Below are positions 25,565-35,221 of a stretch of 64,000 nucleotides of DNA, one piece after another. Within the stretch, counting starts at the first letter, position 1. The number at the start of each line of letters is the position of its first letter. The position numbers and the translations under genes were made by a program. This stretch comes from Carboxylicivirga sp. (GTDB taxonomy: Bacteria; Bacteroidota; Bacteroidia; Bacteroidales; Marinilabiliaceae). The stretch covers positions 1 to 64,000 of the forward strand of contig JAOARW010000077.1 of assembly GCA_025210475.1 (NCBI GenBank). The letters run 5' to 3'. A model generated the notes under the pieces. The model was given only the letters and a program-made list of their open reading frames with translations, was not told the DNA's origin and did not search any database.

Positions 25565-27976
25565 CTACAACCTATCAGCAATCGTCACAATTGTCAATGA
25601 CAACGACGCCAATGCACTCGCCATGGCAATCCATGCAGTTGCTGGTAACGGTTCTTTTTGTGGTTTTTGCGGCACAACAATCTCAGCACCTGGCATTACC
25701 TTAGGGTAGCTTCTAAACCATAAAAAGCTACTGGTTGACGCGGCAGCTCCATTTGGGTAAATTACGTACACTTTACCTTTTTTAGCACGTAAATCAAAAC
25801 CACCTGCTTGACGGATATAGTGTTTCATATTTTGACCTTGCACATAGGATGCTGATAAAGGATTGAGCACTCCTCCACCAATGTTTACGGTTTGTAATTC
25901 TCGTGGTATCACCAGCTCATCGCCATGCTGTAAGTAAATATCAGACTTTGATCCAGGATTCTCTAGTATCTTCTCCAAATCAATACTTACCACATCAAAA
26001 CCCAAATCGGAAAAAACCAGTGTTGTATCCGCATTCATCATTTGCTCCCGCAGGCGTTTTACCTTTTGGGACACTTGTACCTTACGGGTTAACATGGCTC
26101 CTTTGGCATAGGCATCGGGTGACAAACCACCGGCTCGATTGATAATAGTAGAAACACGCTCATTTTTGGACGTTAAACTAAACTGTCCGGCATAATTAAC
26201 TTCGCCCATTACACTCACCACAGATTCTTTTTCATAACCTGGGGCTTGACGCACAAATATCTGATCAAACGGGTGTAGTACAAACTTGGCATCTTCGCCA
26301 TTCATTTTTAAATCACGAGAAATAGAAAACTGATACACATGGGCAATTTTATCACTCGCTTTTTGTGCTTCGTCATATGATAATCGACGTGAGATCTCGA
26401 TAAAGGCTTCCGATGCTGATTCTTTGAAACCTCCTGATTTAAATACCAGATCTGATAAGGTCATCTCTTCGTTATAATCAAATTCACCAGGGTATTGCAC
26501 CTCTCCAAAAATCTCCACCGTTCGTATTTCTCTCAGGTCATTAATGGAAGAGATGGTCACAATGTCTTCGCGCTTCAACTCAATGTCTGTTTCACCGCGC
26601 AGCACTTGCTGTACATTAAAAGTAATGTTCTCTAATGAGAGATCATCTTTTAAACGCGTTACCAGGCCCCTGTGCAAGAACACATCTTCACGCACACCAT
26701 CTGCGTTATCGATTAATTGCTTCAAGCTTAGACCGTCGCTTAACTCATAATTACCGGGACGACACACAGCACCTTCGATGCTTACCTTATTAGTGAATCG
26801 CTCTAACACCTCTCCTACATACAGACTGTCACCACTTTGCAACACCAAAGAACTAAAATCCCTTGCCATCACATCTTTGAAAGCTCTCTCACGACTTGTA
26901 GTACGGTACAATTCCAGGCGATTACGATAGGCATCCTCGGTGAAGCCACCTGCATATTCAATTATATCACTGATCTTTTCTTCTCCTTTTGCTTCGAACA
27001 AGCCGTTACGCTTCAATTCTCCTCCAACCTTTACACGTTTATCATAAGTGGGTACCAACACCACATCTCCATCGCTTAAGGGGATATTTACTTGGCTCTT
27101 TCCACGCAACAAATACTCATAAACATCAAGATAAGTCACCGTCTTGCCATTACGGATGACTTGAATATTTCTGAATGAACCATCTCTATTGGGTCCGCCA
27201 GATAAGTATAAAGCATTAAAAGCCGAAGCTGTTCCTGGCAGAGTATAAGTACCGGGCAAAAACACCTCTCCAATTACATTGACTTTGATGGATTTGACTG
27301 TTCCAATGCTGATACTGGCAAACGTTCTAGGATTCGCCGATTTCAAATCACTATAAATGTTAGTTAATTTATTAAACAAGCGCTTTTGAGCTGCTTCCTG
27401 GGTTAATCCACCAACACTAACCGGTCCGACATTAGGAATATTGACCGATCCGTTTTTATCAATTAACAGTTGGTAGCTTTGCTGTGAAGCACCCCATATA
27501 TCAATTAAAACCTCATCGCCTGCACCAAGAACGTATGATGATGGCACCGGTATGTTCACATTGGGTTCAAAAGTGAGGTTTTCGTTATTAAAGAATGAAA
27601 AGCCAAAGATGCGCTCATTAACCTCAGCCGTATCCACTTCTTCTTTCTCAGAAATGACCATGCCATTTGCCGGAGCTGTTCCCAACTGACTTTGTCCTAC
27701 ATTGCTGTTACCTCCGTTAAGCTTTACCTCATTAATGCGCTGACGAAGTTTGGCAATCTGACTCTGGCTCATGCCACGAGCTTGTGCCAGTGCAATGGCT
27801 TGCTGTTCACTCAGGCCACGTTTCTCCATTTCCTGTATCATGCGCAGCACCTGAGCGTCGCTCAAATCATCCACATTAACTGAATTAACATCCACGGAAT
27901 TGGGATCTATCCCCTGAGCATTGCCATTTACCGCAATGATCATCACTAATGAAAAGAATAATAAACGCAAGATCAT
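25565..27976 (-). CDS. SLBB-domain polysaccharide export protein (Wza-like)
   Basis: An 803-residue envelope protein: signal peptide (about 1-21, ending NGNAQ), a helical stretch rich in Gln and Arg (about 30-80), a Poly_export domain beginning near PSSYVLGAGDEVLIDIWG, and six SLBB-like repeats (VIGEVFLPG, VGGELKRNG, IEGAVCRPG, IFGEVQYPG, VMGEVNYAG and IGGGVLNPL). A hydrophobic C-terminal helix (about 777-800) could span the outer membrane as in Wza. No lipobox cysteine is seen after the signal. It is the first gene of the polysaccharide operon. Confidence 0.93.
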   Translation of the reverse strand: MILRLLFFSLVMIIAVNGNAQGIDPNSVDVNSVNVDDLSDAQVLRMIQEMEKRGLSEQQAIALAQARGMSQSQIAKLRQRINEVKLNGGNSNVGQSQLGTAPANGMVISEKEEVDTAEVNERIFGFSFFNNENLTFEPNVNIPVPSSYVLGAGDEVLIDIWGASQQSYQLLIDKNGSVNIPNVGPVSVGGLTQEAAQKRLFNKLTNIYSDLKSANPRTFASISIGTVKSIKVNVIGEVFLPGTYTLPGTASAFNALYLSGGPNRDGSFRNIQVIRNGKTVTYLDVYEYLLRGKSQVNIPLSDGDVVLVPTYDKRVKVGGELKRNGLFEAKGEEKISDIIEYAGGFTEDAYRNRLELYRTTSRERAFKDVMARDFSSLVLQSGDSLYVGEVLERFTNKVSIEGAVCRPGNYELSDGLSLKQLIDNADGVREDVFLHRGLVTRLKDDLSLENITFNVQQVLRGETDIELKREDIVTISSINDLREIRTVEIFGEVQYPGEFDYNEEMTLSDLVFKSGGFKESASEAFIEISRRLSYDEAQKASDKIAHVYQFSISRDLKMNGEDAKFVLHPFDQIFVRQAPGYEKESVVSVMGEVNYAGQFSLTSKNERVSTIINRAGGLSPDAYAKGAMLTRKVQVSQKVKRLREQMMNADTTLVFSDLGFDVVSIDLEKILENPGSKSDIYLQHGDELVIPRELQTVNIGGGVLNPLSASYVQGQNMKHYIRQAGGFDLRAKKGKVYVIYPNGAAASTSSFLWFRSYPKVMPGAEIVVPQKPQKEPLPATAWIAMASALASLSLTIVTIADRL

Positions 27977-28145
27977 ACGTCTTTATATTTTAATGAACCT
28001 TAAGGTTCTTTGTTAATTTTTGATACGCTATCGCCTCCTGAATCCCACTTTGTAAGGTTATAACAAAGAAGTCCAGCAAGCAATTAATTGCTCCTAAGAG
28101 CGATAAAAAACACAACCTTGCTACGCAAAAGTCGGCGCAAAGTTA
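27977..28145 (-). promoter_or_regulatory. Promoter and long leader of the polysaccharide operon
   Basis: On the minus strand the sequence TAACTTTG (28145-28138) matches the Bacteroidota -7 box TAnnTTTG; the -33 box is weak. This gives a leader of roughly 155 nt before the export gene. The leader has two perfect 14-bp palindromes: agcaattaattgct (28079-28092) and gaaccttaaggttc (27995-28008), the latter about 20 nt before the start codon. They may regulate the operon, but no UpxY/NusG-type antiterminator gene lies nearby. Confidence 0.45.
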
Positions 28146-28236
28146 TGCAATATTGCGATTAAATACATGTTAAAATTTCTTTTTTCACATAATATTTCAA
28201 AAGAAAAATTAGACATGCATCTAGGTCGCTTATAAT

Positions 28237-28839
28237 CTACTCTTTAAAGAAACGCTTTTGTAAGAATAATATTATAAAGATACCAATGGTTATGGATGAA
28301 TCAGCAATGTTAAATACCGGACGAAAAAAGATAAATGGGTTACCTCCAACAGCAGGAATCCATTCCGGATAGCGTCCCTCAATCAATGGAAAGTACAACA
28401 TATCCACCACCTTACCATGCAAAAATGATGAATAACCTCCAGCCTCTGGCATAAACGTGGCTATTTGCCCATAGCTATGATCGAAGATTATCCCATAAAA
28501 TGCACTGTCGATGATATTACCCAGAGCACCTGCCAAAACAAGTGCTACACAGTACACTAAACCATTGGGAGCTCCCTTTTTAGTCAGGTTAACCATGTAC
28601 CAACCAATACCAACCACCGCAATTATTCTAAAAATACTTAGGAAGGCTTTACCAAATTTGCCAGCCAACTGCATACCAAATGCCATTCCATTATTTTCAA
28701 CGAAATGAATAATAAACCAATCCCCCAATACAGGTATTTCATCACCCAACATCATGTGGGTCTTAATGTAAAACTTAACCACCTGATCGATGAGAAGAAT
28801 TATAAAAATAATGAGAAAGGATTTTTTAATTACCGACAT
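28237..28839 (-). CDS. lspA: Lipoprotein signal peptidase (signal peptidase II)
   Basis: Inner-membrane aspartic protease that cleaves prolipoprotein signal peptides. The 200-residue protein has four hydrophobic segments and the two catalytic aspartates in GNIIDSAFYG and FNIADSSI, with VENNGMAFGM near residue 50. An insertion between the two aspartate motifs (DHSYGQIATFMPEAGGY and the following residues) makes it longer than the roughly 160-residue E. coli enzyme, as is usual in Bacteroidota. It follows the dksA-like gene in the same direction. Confidence 0.95.
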   Translation of the reverse strand: MSVIKKSFLIIFIILLIDQVVKFYIKTHMMLGDEIPVLGDWFIIHFVENNGMAFGMQLAGKFGKAFLSIFRIIAVVGIGWYMVNLTKKGAPNGLVYCVALVLAGALGNIIDSAFYGIIFDHSYGQIATFMPEAGGYSSFLHGKVVDMLYFPLIEGRYPEWIPAVGGNPFIFFRPVFNIADSSITIGIFIILFLQKRFFKE

Positions 28840-28933
28840 AGCCCTCTAATATTATTAACGATTTTTCCTACGTAACATGCATCGGCAGGTTACGAAATTT
28901 TCTGTAATTCAGTGATATTTTTAAACGCACAAA

Positions 28934-28967
28934 TGACCAATGAATGCAAAAAGACATCCATTGGTCA
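28934..28967. repeat. Intergenic hairpin between dksA-like gene and lspA
   Basis: The arms tgaccaatgaatg (28934-28946) and catccattggtca (28955-28967) pair at 12 of 13 positions around an 8-nt loop. No strong T-run follows on the minus strand, so it may act as a processing or attenuation hairpin. A related palindrome with the same ccaatgaat / atccattgg core lies at about 35127-35148. Confidence 0.55.
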
Positions 28968-29003
28968 ATGCTTATTATTTTAACCCTATCAATTCGAATA
29001 AAA

Positions 29004-29381
29004 CTACTTCTGTCCCTGCTTGGCTTCCACACTTAAGGTGGCGTGAGGAACAGCTTTTAATCGCTCTTTAGGGATTAACTTGCCACTTACACGGCACACG
29101 CCATAAGTTTTATTTTCAATACGAACCAAAGCTGCCGAAAGATGCTGAATAAATTTCTGCTGACGTTGAGCCAGCTTACCAGCTTCTTCTTTAGACAACA
29201 CAGCCGCTCCTTCTTCCAGCACCTTAAATGTGGGCGAAGTATCCTGTGTATCATTACCATCCTGGTGAGTAATTGTATTCCTCAACAGTTCGTAATCTCT
29301 CTTGGCCTTATCAAGTTTCTTCAGAATAATTTCCTTAAATTCCTGAAGCTCTTCATCTGAGTAACGGGTTTTTTCAGCCAT
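29004..29381 (-). CDS. DksA/TraR-family regulator lacking zinc cysteines
   Basis: A 125-residue protein with an N-terminal coiled-coil hairpin (about 1-85, including a Q-D-T-S-P loop) and the C-terminal DksA globular region beginning at YGVCRVSGKLIPKERL. Classic DksA has four zinc-binding cysteines; here only Cys95 or so remains, since CxxC reads CRVS and the second pair reads SVEA. It should bind the RNA polymerase secondary channel and modulate transcription, perhaps with ppGpp, without a zinc site. It lies between ileS and lspA. Confidence 0.9.
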   Translation of the reverse strand: MAEKTRYSDEELQEFKEIILKKLDKAKRDYELLRNTITHQDGNDTQDTSPTFKVLEEGAAVLSKEEAGKLAQRQQKFIQHLSAALVRIENKTYGVCRVSGKLIPKERLKAVPHATLSVEAKQGQK

Positions 29382-29413
29382 AATGACTAAGTTTTAGTTA
29401 TCAAACATACCAC

Positions 29414-32400
29414 CTATGCTTTCTCAATCGACATATTCGTGGTTATTTCATCATCAATTTCAACGGTAGATACACCGCCTTTATTGCATTGATCCACTAA
29501 TTTCACCTCCACAGCCAAAGTTTGAGCACCAATGTAATCAGCATGCTTTTCAACTGCTGAATTAATACCATCGTGCTTTTGAATTTGCAACTTAATTTTA
29601 TCAGTCACATCAAATCCTGAATCTTTACGCAGGTTCTGAATGCGATTTACAAATTCACGAGCAATCCCTTCTTCTCGAAGTTCATCACTTACATTAATAT
29701 CCAGGGCTACAGTAATCTTACCTTCATTGGCAACCAACCAACCCGGAATATCCTCTGACATTATCTCAACATCCTCTAGTGTCAGAACAATTGATTGTCC
29801 GTTGACATCCAATGAATATTGTTCTTCTTTCTCGAAGATAGCAATTTCTTCCTGACCCATGGCATTTATTGCACCTGAAATTGCTTTCATGTTCTTACCA
29901 TGCTTTGGTCCAAGGGTTTTAAAATTCGGTTTGATCTTCTTAACCAGGATACCTGCATCCTCTTTCAGATACTCCATATCCTTCACATTCACCTCCGTCA
30001 ATACCAAATCCTTAATTGCCTCCAGCTGGTGCTCAAAAGCCTCATCAAGAATCGGGATCATGATCTTATTCAATGGCTGACGTACTTTCAGATTTACCTT
30101 ACGACGCAAGCCTAACACCATTGAGGAAATGGATTGTGCATACTCCATACGTTCTTCCAGGGCTTTATCAATTAACTTCTCATCGAACGAAGGAAACTCA
30201 GCCAGATGAACAGACACATCTGAATAATTTCCAGACATCTTGTTCAGATCTTTAAACAACTGATCGGTAAAGAATGGTGCAATTGGCGCAGATAATAAAG
30301 CCACTGTTTCCAAACATGCATAAAGCGTTTGGTAGGCTGCCAATTTATCTTCATTCATTTCACCACCCCAGAATCGCTTACGATTTAAACGCACATACCA
30401 GTTACTTAAGTTCTCCATTACGAAGTCCTGAATAGCACGTCCTGCACGGGTTGGCTCATAACTTTCGTAAGCCTCGGTGACTTCTTTTACCAAAGAATTC
30501 AGTAACGACATCACCCAACGATCAATCTCTGAACGCTTCTCAACCGACACCAATTCTTCTTTACCGCTAAAACCATCAATATTGGCATACAAGGCAAAGA
30601 ATGAATAAGTATTATATAAGGTACCGAAAAATTTACGCTTCACTTCATCAACGCCGGCGATATCAAACTTAAGGTTATCCCATGGCTGAGCATTGGTAAT
30701 CATGTACCAACGCAATGGATCAGAGCCATATTTTTCAATCACCTCGAATGGATCAACACCATTACCCAGGCGCTTCGACATTTTATTACCTTTCTTATCC
30801 AACACCAATCCATTGGAGATAATATTTTTAAAGGCAACCGAATCGAATAACATGGTAGCAATGGCATGCAGGGTAAAGAACCAACCACGCGTTTGATCCA
30901 CTCCTTCTGCAATAAAGTCTGCCGGATAAACCTGATCAAAGCCTTCCTTATTTTCGAATGGGTAGTGCATTTGCGCATAAGGCATTGCACCTGAATCGAA
31001 CCACACATCAATCAAATCTGCTTCGCGATGCATTGGCTGTCCTTTATCCGACAACAACACAATTCCATCCACATGATGACGATGCAAGTCAATCTTTTCG
31101 TAGTTATCCTTTGAATTATCGCCCACCTCAAAGCCTTCGAATGGATTTTTCTCCATCAAGCCGGCTTCAACGGCCATATTTATTTCATTCATCAACTCTT
31201 CTACCGAGCCAATGCATTTTTCTTCCGTTCCATCCTCCGTCTTCCAGATTGGTAGTGGTGTACCCCAATAACGCGAACGACTCAGGTTCCAGTCCACCAA
31301 ATTCTCCAACCATTTTCCAAAACGACCTGTACCTGTCGATCCCGGTTTCCAGTTGATGGTTTTATTTAATTCGATCATGCGATCGCGCACCGCCGTAGTT
31401 TTAATAAACCAGCTATCCAAAGGATAATACAATACCGGCTTATCGGTACGCCAACAATGTGGATAATTATGAACATGCTTCTCTACCTTGAAAGCTTTAT
31501 TTTCCTTCTTCAGCATCACAGCTAAATCCACATCCAATGTCGGTGCATCATCGCCTAAGGATGCATCATAAGCATTTTTCACAAAGCGGCCAGCATATTC
31601 TGCATACGCTTCTTTATTCACAAAATCGGCAACAAAAGCATCATCCAAATCTTCAATTTTGAAGAACTTACCGGTTTTATCAACCATTGGCTGACGCTTA
31701 CCTTCTTTATCGATTAAAATAAGCGGAGCAATACCTGCCACCTTAGCTACACGATCATCATCGGCACCAAAAGTAGGGGCAATATGCACGATACCCGTTC
31801 CATCCTCGGTGGTTACATAATCACCTAAAATAACACGGAAAGCATCACCATCAGGTTTTACCCATGGCATTAACTGCTCGTAACGAACACCCTCCAAATC
31901 GGTTCCCACATAATCAGCAACAATTTTAAAAGGTATCTTTTTATCTCCCACCTGATAAGCATCAAAATCCAGTTCTGCATTTTTAGGATTGAAATAATTA
32001 TTGACCAATGATTTGGCAACAATTACCGAAACAGGTGATCCGGTATAAGGATTATATGATTTTACTTTTACATACTCAATTTTTGGACCAACCGCCAAAG
32101 CCGTATTGGACGGCAATGTCCATGGAGTAGTCGTCCAGGCCAGGAAGCTTAGTTCTTCATCGCCTTCAAATAATTTCTCAGACACCTCGTTACGCACAAT
32201 CTTAAACTGAGCCGTACAGGTTGTGTCTTTTACATCGCGATAACAACCGGGCTGGTTTAATTCGTGTGTACTTAAACCGGTACCCGCTGCTGGTGAATAA
32301 GGCTGAATGGTATACCCCTTATAAAGCATACCTTTTTTATAAAGCTCTTTCAGCAGCCACCACAAAGTTTCGATGTAACGGTTATCGTAAGTGATATACG

Positions 32401-32845
32401 GATCATCCATATCTACCCAATAACCCATCTTATGAGTTAAATCTTCCCACAAGTCGGTGTATTTCATCACATCCTTGCGACAAGCCTCGTTATATTCAGC
32501 AACCGTAATGGTTTTTCCAATATCTTCTTTGGTAATGCCCAAAGCCTTTTCAACACCCAACTCAACAGGTAATCCGTGGGTATCCCAACCGGCCTTTCGT
32601 TTAACATGAAAACCCTGCTGAGTTTTAAAACGGCAAAAAATATCCTTAATGGTACGCGCCATCACGTGGTGAATTCCAGGAATTCCGTTTGCAGATGGTG
32701 GCCCTTCGTAAAACACAAATGTTGGTTTCCCCTCCCTGGTGGTAATACTCTTTTCAAATGCTCCGTTTTCCTCCCAGGCTTTCAAAACATCTTTGTTAAC
32801 CTGCGATAAGTCTAATCCTTTATATTCCGGAAATTTTACGCTCAT
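29414..32845 (-). CDS. ileS: Isoleucyl-tRNA synthetase, type 2
   Basis: Charges tRNA-Ile in the cytoplasm. The start is placed at the ATG at 32843-32845 (MSVKFPEYKGL, 1143 residues), because the upstream in-frame extension looks non-coding. The class I signature reads G-I-H-H (residues 57-60) instead of H-I-G-H, with positions one and three swapped, and KMSKR lies near residue 685. A long editing domain and an anticodon-binding domain follow. The length and features fit the eukaryote-like IleRS2 clade, which is known for insensitivity to mupirocin. It precedes the dksA-like gene by 32 nt. Confidence 0.96.
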   Translation of the reverse strand: MSVKFPEYKGLDLSQVNKDVLKAWEENGAFEKSITTREGKPTFVFYEGPPSANGIPGIHHVMARTIKDIFCRFKTQQGFHVKRKAGWDTHGLPVELGVEKALGITKEDIGKTITVAEYNEACRKDVMKYTDLWEDLTHKMGYWVDMDDPYITYDNRYIETLWWLLKELYKKGMLYKGYTIQPYSPAAGTGLSTHELNQPGCYRDVKDTTCTAQFKIVRNEVSEKLFEGDEELSFLAWTTTPWTLPSNTALAVGPKIEYVKVKSYNPYTGSPVSVIVAKSLVNNYFNPKNAELDFDAYQVGDKKIPFKIVADYVGTDLEGVRYEQLMPWVKPDGDAFRVILGDYVTTEDGTGIVHIAPTFGADDDRVAKVAGIAPLILIDKEGKRQPMVDKTGKFFKIEDLDDAFVADFVNKEAYAEYAGRFVKNAYDASLGDDAPTLDVDLAVMLKKENKAFKVEKHVHNYPHCWRTDKPVLYYPLDSWFIKTTAVRDRMIELNKTINWKPGSTGTGRFGKWLENLVDWNLSRSRYWGTPLPIWKTEDGTEEKCIGSVEELMNEINMAVEAGLMEKNPFEGFEVGDNSKDNYEKIDLHRHHVDGIVLLSDKGQPMHREADLIDVWFDSGAMPYAQMHYPFENKEGFDQVYPADFIAEGVDQTRGWFFTLHAIATMLFDSVAFKNIISNGLVLDKKGNKMSKRLGNGVDPFEVIEKYGSDPLRWYMITNAQPWDNLKFDIAGVDEVKRKFFGTLYNTYSFFALYANIDGFSGKEELVSVEKRSEIDRWVMSLLNSLVKEVTEAYESYEPTRAGRAIQDFVMENLSNWYVRLNRKRFWGGEMNEDKLAAYQTLYACLETVALLSAPIAPFFTDQLFKDLNKMSGNYSDVSVHLAEFPSFDEKLIDKALEERMEYAQSISSMVLGLRRKVNLKVRQPLNKIMIPILDEAFEHQLEAIKDLVLTEVNVKDMEYLKEDAGILVKKIKPNFKTLGPKHGKNMKAISGAINAMGQEEIAIFEKEEQYSLDVNGQSIVLTLEDVEIMSEDIPGWLVANEGKITVALDINVSDELREEGIAREFVNRIQNLRKDSGFDVTDKIKLQIQKHDGINSAVEKHADYIGAQTLAVEVKLVDQCNKGGVSTVEIDDEITTNMSIEKA

Positions 32846-33036
32846 CAATTCTATATTTTTACCCTTAATTTTTAAAAAGTCTACAAATATAGATGTTGGC
32901 CTAGTGAAAAACAAATGATTCTGAACACTTAAACAACATCCGTCAACCGAAATCACTCCTTTCTTTTATTCACTATAAATAAGGCCTTCGATAGAGAATA
33001 GAAGACTTTAAAGATTTATCTCATTAAGAATTTATT

Positions 33037-33044
33037 TACTTTTG
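33037..33044 (+). promoter_or_regulatory. Bacteroidota -7 promoter box
   Basis: TACTTTTG fits the TAnnTTTG consensus and lies about 43 nt before the start of the DUF5020 gene. The -33 box is not clear. The 241-nt divergent gap to ileS (32846-33086) shows no purine-riboswitch-like fold that I can recognise. Confidence 0.5.
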
Positions 33045-33086
33045 CGCCATCAATAACTAGTATAAACTATTAATTACGCATCGTTT

Positions 33087-33797
33087 ATGAAAAGAATTTT
33101 ATTTTCATTGGTGGCCGCTATGGCATTTGGAGTTGTTGCTAAGGCACAAAACTTACAGGTTCATTATGATTTTGGTGATGAGCGCAAGATGATTACAACC
33201 ACTCTGGAAATGTTTAAACCAGATAAATATGGTAGTACTTTCTTCTTTGTAGATATGGATTACCGTTCTGAATCAAGAGGTGATAACACTGGCGTTTCAT
33301 TAGCTTACTGGGAAATTGCCCGTAGTTTTAAATGGAACGAAACACAGAAATTTGAACCTCGCGTTGAGTTTAACAGTGGAAACGTATCTGGTTTTCCTAT
33401 TAAAAACGCATGGCTTGGTGGTGCTCAATACACATTTAACAATGCTGATTTCTCACGAGTACTTACTTTACAAGCAAATTTAAAACACATTATCGATGGC
33501 AAAAAAGACGGCGATAACCTTACTGGATTCCAACTTACAGCTGTTTGGGGAATTCATATGATGGAAGGAAAATTATCATTTACAGGTTTTGCTGACTTCT
33601 GGAGAGAAGATGTAAGTGTCAAATTGGATAATGGAACTTGGGAAAATAGAGAATATGTATTCTTAACTGAGCCTCAGATTTGGTATAACGCTTGCGATAA
33701 CTTCTCTTTCGGTGGTGAAATTGAATTAAGTAACAACTTTGGAGCAAATGATGGTTTTATGGTAAATCCTACCTTAGCTGTTAAGTGGACATTCTAA
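33087..33797 (+). CDS. DUF5020-family outer-membrane protein (Tsx-like)
   Basis: A 236-residue exported protein with a signal peptide MKRILFSLVAAMAFGVVAKAQ. The mature part is a series of alternating aromatic strands (QVHYDFGDER, FFFVDMDYR, SLAYWEIARS and the C-terminal LAVKWTF ending in Phe), which is the pattern of a small outer-membrane beta-barrel. The DUF5020 family resembles the nucleoside channel Tsx. A purine permease gene follows after 16 nt, so the pair probably brings nucleosides or bases across both membranes. Confidence 0.85.
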   Translation: MKRILFSLVAAMAFGVVAKAQNLQVHYDFGDERKMITTTLEMFKPDKYGSTFFFVDMDYRSESRGDNTGVSLAYWEIARSFKWNETQKFEPRVEFNSGNVSGFPIKNAWLGGAQYTFNNADFSRVLTLQANLKHIIDGKKDGDNLTGFQLTAVWGIHMMEGKLSFTGFADFWREDVSVKLDNGTWENREYVFLTEPQIWYNACDNFSFGGEIELSNNFGANDGFMVNPTLAVKWTF

Positions 33798-33813
33798 TCA
33801 ATATCTTTCAATC

Positions 33814-35115
33814 ATGTTAGAGAAATTTTTCAAATTATCAGAAAATAAAACCACTGTCAAAACAGAAGTTGTTGCTGGTATCACAACTTTTATGACAATG
33901 GCATACATCCTTGCTGTTAACCCGGACATTCTTTCGGCAACAGGCATGGATAAAGGTGCTCTTTTTACCGCAACGGCTATTTCGGCTGCTGTAGGTACTC
34001 TTGTAATGGCTTTATGGGCAAAGCTACCTTTTGCTTTAGCACCGGGTATGGGATTAAACGCCTTTTTCGCTTTTGGAGTTTGTATTGGAATGGGTATGAG
34101 CTGGCAGTTTGCTTTAACAGCCGTATTCCTGGAAGGTATCCTATTTATTTTAATGACGGTATTTAATATACGGGAGTTAATTATTAATTCAATTCCTGGC
34201 AGTATTAAAAATGCCATTTCGGTAGGTATTGGTTTATTTATCGCTTTTATTGGAATGAAAAACGCAGGCATCATTATCTCTCACGAAGCAACCTATGTAC
34301 ATTTGGGTGATATGAAAAGTGCTGCGGTTCTGCTGGCACTTGGCGGTATTACAATTACAGGCGTATTATTAGCTTTGAAAGTAAAAGGAGCCTTACTAAT
34401 CGGTATGGTCATCACTACCATCGCTGGTATACCTTTTGGAGTAACCCAGTTGCCTCATTTTGATTTCTCGGTTCCATCGGTTTCAAGCATCGCCTGGAAA
34501 TTCGACTGGACATGGGTTAACTCTGCCGAAGGCATCTTCACCATGATTACTGTGTTATTCACATTCTTATTTGTGGATATGTTTGACACAGTGGGTACCT
34601 TAATTGGGGTTTCAACCAAAGCAAAAATGGTAACTAAAGATGGTCGCATTCCAAATGTAAAGCAGGCACTGATGGCCGATTCAATTGGTACAACAGTTGG
34701 TGCTGCATTAGGAACATCAACCGTAACCACTTATGTTGAATCAGCTGCAGGTGTTGCCGAAGGTGGTCGTACTGGTTTAACTGCTTTAACGACTGCGGTA
34801 TTATTTATCTTGGCCTTATTCTTATCACCACTATTTTTGATGATTCCGGCAGCTGCAACGGCTCCGGCTTTAGTCTTAGTAGGTGTAATGATGATGTCGC
34901 CAATCCAGAATCTTGACCTGGAAGACTTCACAGAATCAATCCCGGCCTTCTTTACTCTGATTATGATGCCATTAACCTTCTCTATCGCTGAAGGTATTGT
35001 ATTTGGTATCTTGTCTTATGTGGTATTGAAATTACTTTCGGGTAAATACAAAGATATTTCGATCATCAGCTACGTACTAGCTGTATTGTTTATCCTGAAG
35101 TTTATCTACATGTAA
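33814..35115 (+). CDS. NCS2-family purine (hypoxanthine/guanine/adenine) permease
   Basis: A 433-residue inner-membrane transporter of the AzgA-like branch of the nucleobase-cation symporters. It has about twelve to fourteen membrane segments. The signature regions are AGITTFMTMAYILAVNPDIL near residue 25, LPFALAPGMGLNAFFAF near 75 and TSTVTTYVESAAGVAEGGRT near 300, as in bacterial purine permeases. It is cotranscribed with the DUF5020 gene and ends before a strong terminator. Uptake of purine bases by proton symport is expected. Confidence 0.93.
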   Translation: MLEKFFKLSENKTTVKTEVVAGITTFMTMAYILAVNPDILSATGMDKGALFTATAISAAVGTLVMALWAKLPFALAPGMGLNAFFAFGVCIGMGMSWQFALTAVFLEGILFILMTVFNIRELIINSIPGSIKNAISVGIGLFIAFIGMKNAGIIISHEATYVHLGDMKSAAVLLALGGITITGVLLALKVKGALLIGMVITTIAGIPFGVTQLPHFDFSVPSVSSIAWKFDWTWVNSAEGIFTMITVLFTFLFVDMFDTVGTLIGVSTKAKMVTKDGRIPNVKQALMADSIGTTVGAALGTSTVTTYVESAAGVAEGGRTGLTALTTAVLFILALFLSPLFLMIPAAATAPALVLVGVMMMSPIQNLDLEDFTESIPAFFTLIMMPLTFSIAEGIVFGILSYVVLKLLSGKYKDISIISYVLAVLFILKFIYM

Positions 35116-35165
35116 AAGAGGATTTGCCAATGAATCATTATCCATTGGTGATACAAAATATAGCT

Positions 35166-35194
35166 AAAGGCCTTTCGAAAGAAAGGTCTTTTTT
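35166..35194 (+). terminator. Rho-independent terminator of the purine permease operon
   Basis: The 11-bp arms aaaggcctttc (35166-35176) and gaaaggtcttt (35181-35191) close on a GAAA tetraloop with one G-U pair, and T residues follow. Confidence 0.85.
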
Positions 35195-35221
35195 ATGCCA
35201 TAACTAAATGGTATAACAATA

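Noticed and set aside
29414..32956. A 37-residue N-terminal extension of isoleucyl-tRNA synthetase.
   Set aside because: The extension is unlike the start of related enzymes, while MSVKFPEYKGL at 32845 is typical.
32846..33086. Purine riboswitch before the DUF5020-permease operon.
   Set aside because: The leader after the promoter box is only about 40 nt, too short for a purine aptamer, and no matching helices are seen.
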